From: JADFUS01 sp964600025
GTDB lineage: Bacteria > Bacteroidota > Bacteroidia > Bacteroidales > Rikenellaceae
Direction of reading: 5' to 3'
NCBI GenBank assembly: GCA_964600025.1
Contig: CAZRHJ010000004.1
Location: forward strand, 1-64,000
Length of the DNA: 64,000 nt
Part shown: piece by piece, positions 17,855 to 25,719 of the stretch
Numbering within the stretch: the first letter of the stretch is position 1
Layout of the letters: each line of letters begins with the position of its first letter
Position numbers and translations under genes: made by a program
The notes under the pieces: model-generated
Told to the model about the DNA's origin: nothing
What the model saw: the letters and a program-made list of their open reading frames with translations, nothing else
Databases searched by the model: none

Positions 17855-18874
17855 TTATCTCGCTAAAATATTTTCAGGTACATTTGCACTGAAATCATAA
17901 TCTCCCCAAGTTTCTTTTACATAATCAAGAGTTTTGTAAATTTCCTCTATATCTGTGAGTGTAACAAGTTTCATTCGTGTTTCTTTGAACGAAGGCAAAC
18001 CTTTGAAATATGTGCTAAAATGACGACGCATCTCAAAAACTCCTACTTTCTCTCCCTTTATTTCTAAGGATTTAGCAAAGTGTTTTTTTGCCAAATCAAC
18101 TCTTTCTATTACAGATGGTTGAGGAAGTATCTCGCCAGTTTCAAAATAGTGTTTTATTTCCTTGAAAATCCACGGACGACCATAAGTTGCTCTGCCTATC
18201 ATCAACCCATCTACTCCATATCTATCCAACATCATTTTGGCTTTTTGAGGAGAATCAATATCTCCGTTGCCAATGATAGGAATATTTATGCGAGGATTAT
18301 TTTTGACCTTGCCTATTAGTGTCCAATCGGCTTCGCCCTTATACATCTGTGAGCGTGTTCTGCCGTGAATTGTGAGTGCTTTTATCCCAATATCTTGCAA
18401 ACGTTCAGCAATTTCTTCTATATTCAAACTGTTTTCGTCCCAACCCAAACGAGTTTTGACTGTAACAGGCAATTTGACAGTTTCGATAATTCGGCGTGTC
18501 ATTTCTACCATCTTTGGCACATCTTTCATCATTCCCGAACCTGCACCTCTACCAGCAATTTTTTTGACTGGACAACCAAAATTTATATCTATAACATTTG
18601 GACAAGCCTCCTCGGCACGTATTGCTGCTTGAACCATTGGCTCTATCTCGCTGCCATATATTTGTATGCCTATTGGTCTTTCTTCTTCATAGATATTGAG
18701 TTTGGCAACAGATTTTCCTCCGTCACGTATCAAACCATCTGCCGAGATAAACTCTGTATACATCATATCTGCACCCATTTGTTTGCAAATCCATCTAAAC
18801 GATGGGTCTGTAACATCTTCCATTGGTGCTAAAAAGAGTGCGTTGTCTGGTAAAATTAAATTATCTATTCTCAT
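17855..18874 (-). CDS. tRNA-dihydrouridine synthase
   Basis: FMN-dependent reduction of uridines in the tRNA D-loop. A TIM-barrel Dus protein with LAPMEDVTDPSFR near the N-terminus, the catalytic Cys in NFGCPVKK (near 101), VKTRLGW and IGNGDI. The reading frame is open 90 nt further upstream, but that extension overlaps the neighbouring gene and does not resemble Dus. Met at 18874 (MRIDNLILPDNALF) gives 339 residues, the family's usual length, and a 22-nt gap. Closest to the DusB type; subfamily not certain. Confidence 0.93.
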   Translation of the reverse strand: MRIDNLILPDNALFLAPMEDVTDPSFRWICKQMGADMMYTEFISADGLIRDGGKSVAKLNIYEEERPIGIQIYGSEIEPMVQAAIRAEEACPNVIDINFGCPVKKIAGRGAGSGMMKDVPKMVEMTRRIIETVKLPVTVKTRLGWDENSLNIEEIAERLQDIGIKALTIHGRTRSQMYKGEADWTLIGKVKNNPRINIPIIGNGDIDSPQKAKMMLDRYGVDGLMIGRATYGRPWIFKEIKHYFETGEILPQPSVIERVDLAKKHFAKSLEIKGEKVGVFEMRRHFSTYFKGLPSFKETRMKLVTLTDIEEIYKTLDYVKETWGDYDFSANVPENILAR

Positions 18875-18896
18875 CAATTTTTCGCTTTTAGCAAAA

Positions 18897-20540
18897 TTAA
18901 TAATTTTTTTGTTTGAGTGCAATATATAGTGGTTTGGAATGTTCTTTTGACCTATCAAATCCAAAAATATATGTTCCTAAGTTTGTATCAAAACTGTATA
19001 ATCTCATATCTGGGTTGTATTCTCCCTCTATTATACTTTCGTTTCCGTCGATAACGTGTGTATAACTAACTACATTTGTAGTTGGTTTCTTGCGAAGAGA
19101 TAAACCGTTTTTTATCCATTCAATTCTCAAATCATCTGTAAATTGTGGATAGTGTTGTTCCAAAAACTCATAGAATAACATACCTTGTCTTTCTTGACTC
19201 AGTGGACTTGCATAACATTCTAACTCTGTAATATAATCTACAAAATTCTTCAAAAAATTACCTTTGTTTAGTATTATTTTGCGAAAAACATTCTGCCAAG
19301 CACTGTTGTTATAGTACCAGTCTAAAATCTTTGATAAAACCATAGACTCTGCCAAATCTTGTGGACTCATCTCGTCTGTTTTGAGTACTTCGTAGGGCGA
19401 AATAGGTGAGAAAACTATGCCTAATTGTTTTGCGTTCATTCGCATTTTTGTTCCTGCCAAAAGTTTTAGCAATTCTAATTGAATTTCTGCAACTCCAATT
19501 TCAGCAAGTGTATGAACATCTTTGTATATTTGTTTTAGAGTGTAGTACGGTAGTCCTGCAATCAAATCTGCGTGTGTTTCCAAATTGTCCAAACCGCATA
19601 GCATCTTCAATCCTTCGAGTGCTTTTTCTTTCTCTCCTGCTCTGCCACAAGCTCTCAATACCTTGTCGTCAAGGCTTTGTATTCCTGCCTCTGTGTGTAA
19701 AACACCTTTTGGAAGGCTTGCAATTTTTTGTTTAACTTCGGCAGTCAAAAGTGCTGGGTGTAACTCCAAATGAAAATTCATATCTGGATATGATGCAAAA
19801 ATATCTAACATTGCCAACGCTCGTGGCACACTTGCATTGAATGTTCGGTCTAACATTCTAACATCTTTTATGCCTTTTTGGTGTATTTCGGAAATTCTTT
19901 TGGCAACTAATTCTATGCTTTGGTTTCGTAGTGGTCTGTCGCCACCGCTTACACAAAATGCACAGTTGTTGAAACAACCTCGTGTGGTTTCTAATTGTAC
20001 AAATGGTTTTGACCAATCAAAAAACTTACTCTTTTCGGGAAGCTCCAAATCTACAAAATCCATAACTTTTGCTCTGCCATTGTCTATATATTCTCCCTTG
20101 TAATTTATGTAACAAAGTCCCTCAATACTCGATTGTGGAGCTGGATTTTGTGCAAATTCCAGTGTCATAAAAAAACTATGTTCTCCCTCGCCTCTTACCA
20201 CATAATCTATGTAGTCGTGGCTTCTCAAAAAGTTTTCGTTTTCTCCTAAGTACTCTGGGCCTCCGCCAATTACAATCAAATTTGGTAGAATTGCTTTGGC
20301 TCTCGAAAGAACTTTGTCAAGATATTCGCAGGTGAAAAGCCAAGATGTATAGACCACATAATCTGGATTTTGTTGAACAATATTGTTTACAATTTCCGAT
20401 ATATTTGATTTTATAGTCCCTTTGGCAACTACCCATTCGTACTTTGTTTCGTAGCGAACACTTTGTGCCTCAATTAGTGGCAACGCCCACGAAGAGTGTG
20501 AATAGGAAGAGTTTATGTCTAACCAGCAAATTTTTTTCAT
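18897..20540 (-). CDS. B12-binding-domain radical SAM protein (DUF4080 type)
   Basis: A cobalamin-binding-like Rossmann domain (residues about 1-130) is followed by a radical SAM barrel with cluster motif GCFNNCAFC (CxxxCxxC, near 188-196) and a C-terminal region of DUF4080 type. These enzymes use SAM and a 4Fe-4S cluster; the substrate of this subfamily is not known to me. The start at 20540 (MKKICWLDINSSYSHSS) fits family starts better than an ATG seven codons upstream. It lies 22 nt upstream of the dus gene on the same strand, consistent with an operon and perhaps an RNA-related role. Confidence 0.85.
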   Translation of the reverse strand: MKKICWLDINSSYSHSSWALPLIEAQSVRYETKYEWVVAKGTIKSNISEIVNNIVQQNPDYVVYTSWLFTCEYLDKVLSRAKAILPNLIVIGGGPEYLGENENFLRSHDYIDYVVRGEGEHSFFMTLEFAQNPAPQSSIEGLCYINYKGEYIDNGRAKVMDFVDLELPEKSKFFDWSKPFVQLETTRGCFNNCAFCVSGGDRPLRNQSIELVAKRISEIHQKGIKDVRMLDRTFNASVPRALAMLDIFASYPDMNFHLELHPALLTAEVKQKIASLPKGVLHTEAGIQSLDDKVLRACGRAGEKEKALEGLKMLCGLDNLETHADLIAGLPYYTLKQIYKDVHTLAEIGVAEIQLELLKLLAGTKMRMNAKQLGIVFSPISPYEVLKTDEMSPQDLAESMVLSKILDWYYNNSAWQNVFRKIILNKGNFLKNFVDYITELECYASPLSQERQGMLFYEFLEQHYPQFTDDLRIEWIKNGLSLRKKPTTNVVSYTHVIDGNESIIEGEYNPDMRLYSFDTNLGTYIFGFDRSKEHSKPLYIALKQKNY

Positions 20541-20629
20541 AGTTCTATTATTATTCCACAAAAGTACTCATTTTTAACGGATTTTCTTTGCAAAAACGTG
20601 CTGTTTGGAATTATTTTTGTATATTATAT

Positions 20630-20783
20630 TATTGTCTGCTAAAAACGAAACTCGCCTATCTTGTCTATTTCACCGATGCTCATAACTCACGTACGCCAGT
20701 ACGCTACGTTATAACCATCGGCAAAATAGCCTAAGAGATCCGAGTTTATTGGGAGCTTGTAAAATTTTTACCGAATAGCAATA
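20630..20783. repeat. Dispersed palindromic repeat, intact 154-bp form
   Basis: It begins TATTGTCTGCTAAAAACG and ends TTTTTACCGAATAGCAATA. The interior is one long imperfect palindrome: AAACTC/GAGTTT, CTATTT/AAATAG, CCGATG/CATCGG and a central TAACTCACGTACG/GTACGCTACGTTA hairpin. It is nearly identical to the copy at 27175. It lies in the divergent space between the radical SAM and GNAT genes. Confidence 0.92.
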
Positions 20784-20795
20784 ATTGTATTATAT

Positions 20796-20830
20796 TATTG
20801 TCTGCTAAAAACGAAACTCACCTATCTTGT
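20796..20830. repeat. Truncated second repeat copy adjacent to the first
   Basis: It repeats the first 35 bases of the 20630 element with one substitution (G to A) and then stops. The flanking TATTATAT before it also occurs before the first copy. The GNAT gene begins 22 nt later. Apart from the two repeats, 20541-20852 shows no gene. Confidence 0.85.
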
Positions 20831-20852
20831 ATTCAGAGAAAAATAAATTATT

Positions 20853-21395
20853 ATGAAGATAAAGAAAATTAATTCGTCTGCTCACGAAGACTTAGATGTA
20901 TTATTAAAACTATACAAAGAAAGTTTCCCCAATGAGGAACGTAGGCTTGTTGCGGGTCTTAAAAACCTTATTGATAACGAGAAAGACTATATCTTTTTAG
21001 CAATATATATCCAAAATAATCTTGTTGGTTTTATGACTTACTGGAACTTTAAAACATTTTATTTTGGAGAATTTTTTGCAATTATGCCACAGTTTAGAAA
21101 TCAAAATATAGGGAGTAGAGTGTTGAAAAAACTCAAAGAAATGGGGATTTGTGATTTTATATTCGAGGTGGAAAGACCTGAAACGCAAATAGCTGCTCGT
21201 AGAATTAAATTCTATGAACGTGCAGGTTATAAAATCATTTCCAAAGACTACGAACTTCCCAAAAAGTTTAGAGATATTACAACAATCAAAATGTATTTGA
21301 TGGGTTCGGAAAAGCACAAAGCTATACTTGACGAAATAATTGATAAAATTTATAGTCGGGTGTATGTGAATTATGTTAATTTAGAAGATAATTGA
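20853..21395 (+). CDS. GNAT family N-acetyltransferase
   Basis: Acetyl-CoA-dependent acyltransferase of 180 residues. The core beta-alpha fold is visible: FGEFFAIMPQFRNQNIGSR contains the acetyl-CoA-binding R/QxxGxG-like loop (NQNIGSR, near 87-93), followed by the ARRIKFYERAGY beta-4/alpha-4 signature. The acceptor is unknown. It is a single gene on the plus strand, with a dispersed repeat immediately upstream and a GC-rich hairpin downstream. Confidence 0.85.
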   Translation: MKIKKINSSAHEDLDVLLKLYKESFPNEERRLVAGLKNLIDNEKDYIFLAIYIQNNLVGFMTYWNFKTFYFGEFFAIMPQFRNQNIGSRVLKKLKEMGICDFIFEVERPETQIAARRIKFYERAGYKIISKDYELPKKFRDITTIKMYLMGSEKHKAILDEIIDKIYSRVYVNYVNLEDN

Positions 21396-21435
21396 AAATT
21401 GTTTAATATTTGCTCGTTAAATTATTAAAATGTTC

Positions 21436-21467
21436 GGGGGCGTGGAATAGTTACTTTCCACACCCCC
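21436..21467. terminator. GC-rich hairpin between GNAT and carboxyltransferase genes
   Basis: GGGGGCGTGGAA pairs with TTCCACACCCCC (12 positions, one mismatch), loop of eight, followed by TTT. It lies between convergent genes and can serve both directions. Confidence 0.8.
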
Positions 21468-21500
21468 TTTAGTAGTTGTTGTTTAATAGTGTTGTATCTT

Positions 21501-23333
21501 TTATTCTATTTCAATCAAGACCTCGTCAGCGTTTACGGCTGTGCCTTCGTTTGCAAAGATACGTTTGACTGTCCCAGCAAACTCTGTTGTAATAGTATTT
21601 TCCATTTTCATTGCTTCCAAAATCATTACAGTATCCCCAGCAGCAACTTTATCTCCTACTGCAACTTTTAGTTGGAATACTTTGCCTGGCATAGGAGAAA
21701 TAACAACGTTTCCAGTAATTGGTGCGTCTTCTTTTGGTGCTTCTTCTTTTACTTCAACCTTTGGAGCAGATGCAACTCTATCTTTTTTGATATTTGTCAA
21801 ATAGTCCTTAGCAACTTGTGGGAAAAGTTCCAACAAAAGTTCCTCTTTTTCATTTTCTGCCAAACGAATATCTGTACCTTCAAAGAATGGATTAGGCTGA
21901 CGTTTGTTTTTAGATGTGTCATAAGGACGCTCTTCTCTGTGTCCACAAATTTTCATTCTAAATTCAGGGTCGATAGGAGCAGGAGTTTTGCCGTACTCGC
22001 CTTTAACCAAGTTCATAAATTGGTTAGAAACGTTTGAGTACATAGGTTTTCCTTTTTTCTTATCTATTGCACAGTTTACTGCCTGAGCACCAACAATCTG
22101 GCTTGTAGGAGTAACAAGTGGTGGCAAACCAGCTGCAAGTCTAACCTCTGGTATAAGTGCCATAGCGTCTTCCAAAATTTCTTCGGCTTTCAAAGCACGT
22201 AGGTTTGCAACCATATTAGTGTACATACCTCCCGGGATTTGAGCTCGTTTAACTAATTCGTTAGGAGCAGGGAATCCGAAATATTCTTCAATTTTACGAC
22301 AAATAGTAATAGTGTCTTCGTAGCGTTTTTCTTTTGCCGAAACAATAGCATCGTCAAATAGTTTGTCAATATCAGCAGGAAGTTTGTCTGTAAGAGGATT
22401 GAATGGGTTTGGCAATTTTTTAGAAGTGTCAAACTGAGCCAATTCTTTACGAATACCAACAAGTTCTGCATTTATTTTTGCAACTGCCTCCATATTAACG
22501 TCAAATTCTATACCCATTTTTTGGCAGAATAGATATACTAATTCAACAGCAGGAGCAGCAGGACCACCTGCAAAGTTCCAAATATTAGTATCTACAATAT
22601 CAACACCGTTTACGATAGACGAAAGAACAGATGCAAGTCCATAACCAGGAGTAGAGTGAGTATGGAAATCTACTGGGATTTTGATGTTTTGTTTTAACAA
22701 CGAAATCAATTCCGCAACTCTTTGAGGAGGAATAAGTCCACTCATATCCTTAATGGTAATCATATCTGCACCCAGACTTTCCATAGTTTTAGCTTTGTTT
22801 ACGAAATAATCATTTGTAAACACTGGTTGTTGAGCTTTTTTGCCCAAAAGTTTTTGCCAAAAACTTGGTTGAGGGTAAACAGGGTCTGTTGTGTAGCACA
22901 CAGCACAATCCACAATACCTCCGTATTGTTTAATATATTTAATAGTTGATTTAACGTTGTTTACGTCGTTTAGAGCATCAAAAATACGCATAATACCCAA
23001 ACCAGACTGAATTGCATTTCTGCTAAATCCATCAATAATATCATCTCCATAAGGTTGATAACCAAATAGGTTACGGCCACGAGATAGTGCAGTTAGTAAT
23101 GAAGCATTACCTACTACTGCTTTGATTTTTTCTAATCTGTCCCAAGGGTTTTCGCCTAAGTATCTCATTACTGAGTCTGGAATTGCTCCGCCCCAAACTT
23201 CCAAAGCATAAAAATTAGCTTCTTTGTAAAATGGTAAAATTCTGTCAATTTGAGCCTGTGTCATTCGTGTCGCAAAAGACGACTGCTGACCATCTCTCAT
23301 AGTCAAATCACGAATTAAAAGTTTTTGTGCCAT
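21501..23333 (-). CDS. Biotin-dependent carboxyltransferase (OadA / pyruvate carboxylase subunit B type)
   Basis: Carboxyltransferase chain with its own biotin carrier, 610 residues. The N-terminal HMGL-like barrel (about 1-290) starts LIRDLTMRDGQQS with metal ligands further on (HTHSTPGYG). A PYC/OADA conserved domain spans about 300-480. After a Glu/Pro/Ala linker (VEVKEEAPKEDAP) comes the biotinyl domain with the acceptor Lys in EAMKMEN (near 575). The start at 23333 is preferred over an upstream ATG that adds 30 unrelated residues. Neither a sodium-pump beta subunit nor a biotin carboxylase is adjacent, so it may act as an oxaloacetate decarboxylase, pyruvate carboxylase or transcarboxylase part. 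Confidence 0.88.
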   Translation of the reverse strand: MAQKLLIRDLTMRDGQQSSFATRMTQAQIDRILPFYKEANFYALEVWGGAIPDSVMRYLGENPWDRLEKIKAVVGNASLLTALSRGRNLFGYQPYGDDIIDGFSRNAIQSGLGIMRIFDALNDVNNVKSTIKYIKQYGGIVDCAVCYTTDPVYPQPSFWQKLLGKKAQQPVFTNDYFVNKAKTMESLGADMITIKDMSGLIPPQRVAELISLLKQNIKIPVDFHTHSTPGYGLASVLSSIVNGVDIVDTNIWNFAGGPAAPAVELVYLFCQKMGIEFDVNMEAVAKINAELVGIRKELAQFDTSKKLPNPFNPLTDKLPADIDKLFDDAIVSAKEKRYEDTITICRKIEEYFGFPAPNELVKRAQIPGGMYTNMVANLRALKAEEILEDAMALIPEVRLAAGLPPLVTPTSQIVGAQAVNCAIDKKKGKPMYSNVSNQFMNLVKGEYGKTPAPIDPEFRMKICGHREERPYDTSKNKRQPNPFFEGTDIRLAENEKEELLLELFPQVAKDYLTNIKKDRVASAPKVEVKEEAPKEDAPITGNVVISPMPGKVFQLKVAVGDKVAAGDTVMILEAMKMENTITTEFAGTVKRIFANEGTAVNADEVLIEIE

Positions 23334-23589
23334 AATAGTTATTGTTTTTAATAGTTTTTTCTTGGAAAGGCTGTCATTGGAAATACATATATTTTTCAAA
23401 GTAGATGTATTTCGTAATCTCACACTCCAAAATTACTAAAATATTTTTAAAAACAAAGTTTTTTATTAATTTTTTTTAACTAATTACAAGTTTGCAAAAA
23501 AAATATTCTTTTAGTTGGTGTATTTCTGTTCTTTTTTAAAATATAGTCTTTATTAAGGTTAATAGTGTACAATCGTTAGTGGTGTTGTC
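23334..23589. other. Intergenic, no gene seen
   Basis: AT-rich spacer between the divergent carboxyltransferase gene and the membrane protein gene. On the minus strand TCTACTTTG near 23397-23405 is a weak candidate -7 region for the carboxyltransferase. No ORF or RNA is supported. Confidence 0.5.
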
Positions 23590-23689
23590 AAAAAATCATC
23601 TTTTCAAGCCTCTACAAATGGAAATGCTATAATATACTATTTCTTAACCTATTGTAATGATTTTTAAAAATTTTTATCAGGCAGCAATA
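23590..23689. repeat. Module-B repeat, solitary copy
   Basis: Over about 100 bases it aligns with the reverse complement of the left half of the element at 62894-63150: AAAATCA, CAAGCC, ATAATATACTAT, TATTGTAATGATTTTTAAA and terminal GCAGCAATA. It shows that this half exists without the palindromic module. Confidence 0.78.
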
Positions 23690-23695
23690 AATCTT

Positions 23696-23728
23696 TTTGT
23701 TGTACAATAATATTATTTTGTATCTTTG
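23696..23728 (+). promoter_or_regulatory. Promoter of membrane protein gene
   Basis: TTTG (23696-23699), 21 nt, TATCTTTG (23721-23728), 15 nt before the start codon. This fits the Bacteroidota housekeeping promoter exactly. It starts a few bases after the end of a module-B repeat. Confidence 0.8.
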
Positions 23729-23743
23729 TAAATAAAAATACCT

Positions 23744-24328
23744 ATGTCAAAAAAATGGCTTTTTAAATATAGAGGAGAAATTCCTTTTCTTTTGTGTGTG
23801 CTTACAACTTTTATGTATTCTATTGATTCAAGATTGTTTTTTGCATACAGACCAAACTTGTCTTTGTTTGTTTCATTGTTTTTGCTTGTGTTGGGGGTTG
23901 CTACTCACATATATTTAGGCAGGGTCTCGGATAGCGAAGAATTTAAACTCAACAAATATCCTATATCTATTCATTCTCGTTATTTAGGAGATTTTATAAT
24001 CTGGTTGGCGTTGGCTTTTTTTACAGGTTCGCTTATTGTTGTGCTTGTCTATACTATATTATATGTATTACAATATGGAATAGTTGTAAAACGTGATTCT
24101 ACCTCTGCCAAAATCATCACAATGTCCAAAATTATTAGTAGAGATTTGAATAATATATTTTTGTTTAATATTGGATTATTATATATTTCTGGACTTAAAA
24201 ATTATATGATTTTGGATAGTTTTGACCCACATACTTGGATAAAAATATTATTTTTGATATACATAGGGATATATATTTTAGGTAGAGCCTTGTTGTCAAA
24301 AAAACAAAGTATAAACACAATTAATTAG
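23744..24328 (+). CDS. Integral membrane protein, unknown function
   Basis: 194 residues with about five hydrophobic segments (roughly 14-30, 38-56, 84-115, 136-150, 160-178). The central LNKYPISIHSRYLGDF segment between TM helices is reminiscent of the KYxxxRHPxYLG loop of isoprenylcysteine methyltransferase-like and phospholipid methyltransferase proteins, but the His-Pro is missing (HS). That assignment is only a suggestion. It has its own TATCTTTG promoter and is followed 12 nt later by cytidine deaminase, so the two are probably co-transcribed. Confidence 0.75.
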   Translation: MSKKWLFKYRGEIPFLLCVLTTFMYSIDSRLFFAYRPNLSLFVSLFLLVLGVATHIYLGRVSDSEEFKLNKYPISIHSRYLGDFIIWLALAFFTGSLIVVLVYTILYVLQYGIVVKRDSTSAKIITMSKIISRDLNNIFLFNIGLLYISGLKNYMILDSFDPHTWIKILFLIYIGIYILGRALLSKKQSINTIN

Positions 24329-24340
24329 TTTTAAACCCTT

Positions 24341-24796
24341 ATGCTCAAAACATTTTCATTTGATTACGAGTATTTTCAGACAATTAGTGATTTCTCGCAG
24401 TCGGAACAAAGACTTTTGGATAGTGCCAAACAAGCGTGTGAAAATTCGTTTAGTCCATATTCTAAATTTAGAGTTGGGGCTGCTGCACTTTTGGAGAATG
24501 GCGAAATTGTTTCGGCTTCAAACCAAGAAAGTGAGGTTTTTCCGAGTGGAATATGTGCAGAAAGAGCTTTGTTGTACTTTTTACAATCAAACTATGCTTC
24601 TCAAATCATAAAATCCATTGCTATACATTCCACCACGAGTGATAGTCCTTGTATGCCTTGTGGGGCGTGTCGTCAAGTTTTGCTTGATACCCAAAAACGA
24701 CAAAAAACAAATATAAATGTAATATGTTTTGGCGGGGGCAAATTCTATAAATTTAACTCTTGCAATAATCTATTGCCATTTGCGTTTGAATTGTAA
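24341..24796 (+). CDS. cdd: Cytidine deaminase
   Basis: Hydrolytic deamination of cytidine and deoxycytidine to uridine forms (pyrimidine salvage). 151 residues. The zinc site is complete: Cys72-Ala-Glu74 in GICAERALL, with Cys107 and Cys110 in PCGACRQVL. SPYSKFRVGAAAL is the substrate-binding N-terminal strand. CAE in place of HAE is the form normal for tetrameric cytidine deaminases. It lies 12 nt after the membrane protein gene. Confidence 0.95.
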   Translation: MLKTFSFDYEYFQTISDFSQSEQRLLDSAKQACENSFSPYSKFRVGAAALLENGEIVSASNQESEVFPSGICAERALLYFLQSNYASQIIKSIAIHSTTSDSPCMPCGACRQVLLDTQKRQKTNINVICFGGGKFYKFNSCNNLLPFAFEL

Positions 24797-24873
24797 TACT
24801 TATTCAGCTAAAATATTTTAGGTCAATACTTAAAAGTTTATATGTTGAATTTTTAAATATCAAATAAAAATTT

Positions 24874-24881
24874 TAACTTTG
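24874..24881 (+). promoter_or_regulatory. -7 box next to the DUF4919 start
   Basis: TAACTTTG fits TAnnTTTG and ends only 6 nt before the ATG at 24888, so the transcript would be leaderless or nearly so. A TTG lies 26 nt upstream, a longer spacing than usual. Confidence 0.45.
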
Positions 24882-24887
24882 TCGCCG

Positions 24888-25691
24888 ATGATGAAAAGAA
24901 TAAAGTTTATACTTATAATAATAGTTTTTTTGGTTTGTGGTGTACTTAATGCTCAGACCAAACCTGAGCGTTTGTCAGACCAACTTCGTGTAGGTTACGA
25001 GAAACTTGACTGGGACTATGTGGAAGAGTCTGTTAAAAGTATAAATAGCAATCATTACTATCCAGCACTAATTGAAAGATTTAATGCAGGAGATAGTACG
25101 CTTGGAGTAGAGGAGTATAGAGCATTATATTATGGTTATACTTTTCAAGATAAATATTTGCCATTGAATGATAATGACGAGGCGTTTGCAGTAATGGAAT
25201 ATTTGGCTCACAATATGGATTCTTTGGATAACGAAAAAATAAATTTTGTGTGTGATGCAGCCAAAAATGCTCTGAAAAATGAGCCTTTTAACCTGAAAAT
25301 GCTCAATGTTTTGTGCTTTTGTTATGCAAAAACCAAAAATACTACTGAACTACAAAAATACCGTTACAAAGTAAATGGTATAATCGAAGCCATTATTTCT
25401 ACTGGTTCGGGAGTTGATAAGGACAGTCCCTTTGTGGCAATTTACCGTAGAGATGTTTCGGATATTATAGAGATGTTTGGAGGTAGAATGAGAGATAGAA
25501 TGTATATTACGACAGAGGTTGAGTATTTCAGACTGGCAGACAAGATAGGAGATATAAAAGGTTTTTATTTTAATCTTCATTCAATACTCAAAAAAGGACG
25601 TGAATCAAGACAAGAATTCAAAGGATTTGAGTTTAATCCAGAATTTAACCCACGTTCAAAACAATATATAAACAGAAAAATAGGAATATAA
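24888..25691 (+). CDS. DUF4919 family secreted protein
   Basis: 267 residues counted from ATG 24888; ATG 24891 is also possible, and the TTG at 24879 lies inside the promoter box. A signal peptide covers about residues 1-22 (ending LNAQ), so the protein is exported. The body is helical with tetratricopeptide-like character (LNVLCFCYAKTKNTTELQKYRYKVNGI). It resembles the DUF4919 family of Bacteroidota by the opening RYYxxD-like region and the FxGxxF C-terminus. No biochemical role is known. It is 28 nt upstream of lpdA but probably functionally separate. Confidence 0.72.
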   Translation: MMKRIKFILIIIVFLVCGVLNAQTKPERLSDQLRVGYEKLDWDYVEESVKSINSNHYYPALIERFNAGDSTLGVEEYRALYYGYTFQDKYLPLNDNDEAFAVMEYLAHNMDSLDNEKINFVCDAAKNALKNEPFNLKMLNVLCFCYAKTKNTTELQKYRYKVNGIIEAIISTGSGVDKDSPFVAIYRRDVSDIIEMFGGRMRDRMYITTEVEYFRLADKIGDIKGFYFNLHSILKKGRESRQEFKGFEFNPEFNPRSKQYINRKIGI

Positions 25692-25719
25692 ATTAATTAA
25701 TAAATAAAACTTAAAAGAA

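Noticed and set aside
17855..18964. Longer dus reading frame starting at 18964
   Set aside because: The first 30 residues overlap the upstream radical SAM gene and do not resemble Dus; Met at 18874 fits the family.
20630..20783. Insertion sequence with transposase
   Set aside because: The elements are too short to encode a protein, and no transposase is found in the window; they can only be non-autonomous.
21501..23423. Carboxyltransferase from the most upstream start
   Set aside because: Thirty extra residues precede the conserved MAQKLLIRDLTMRDG start and lie in AT-rich leader DNA.
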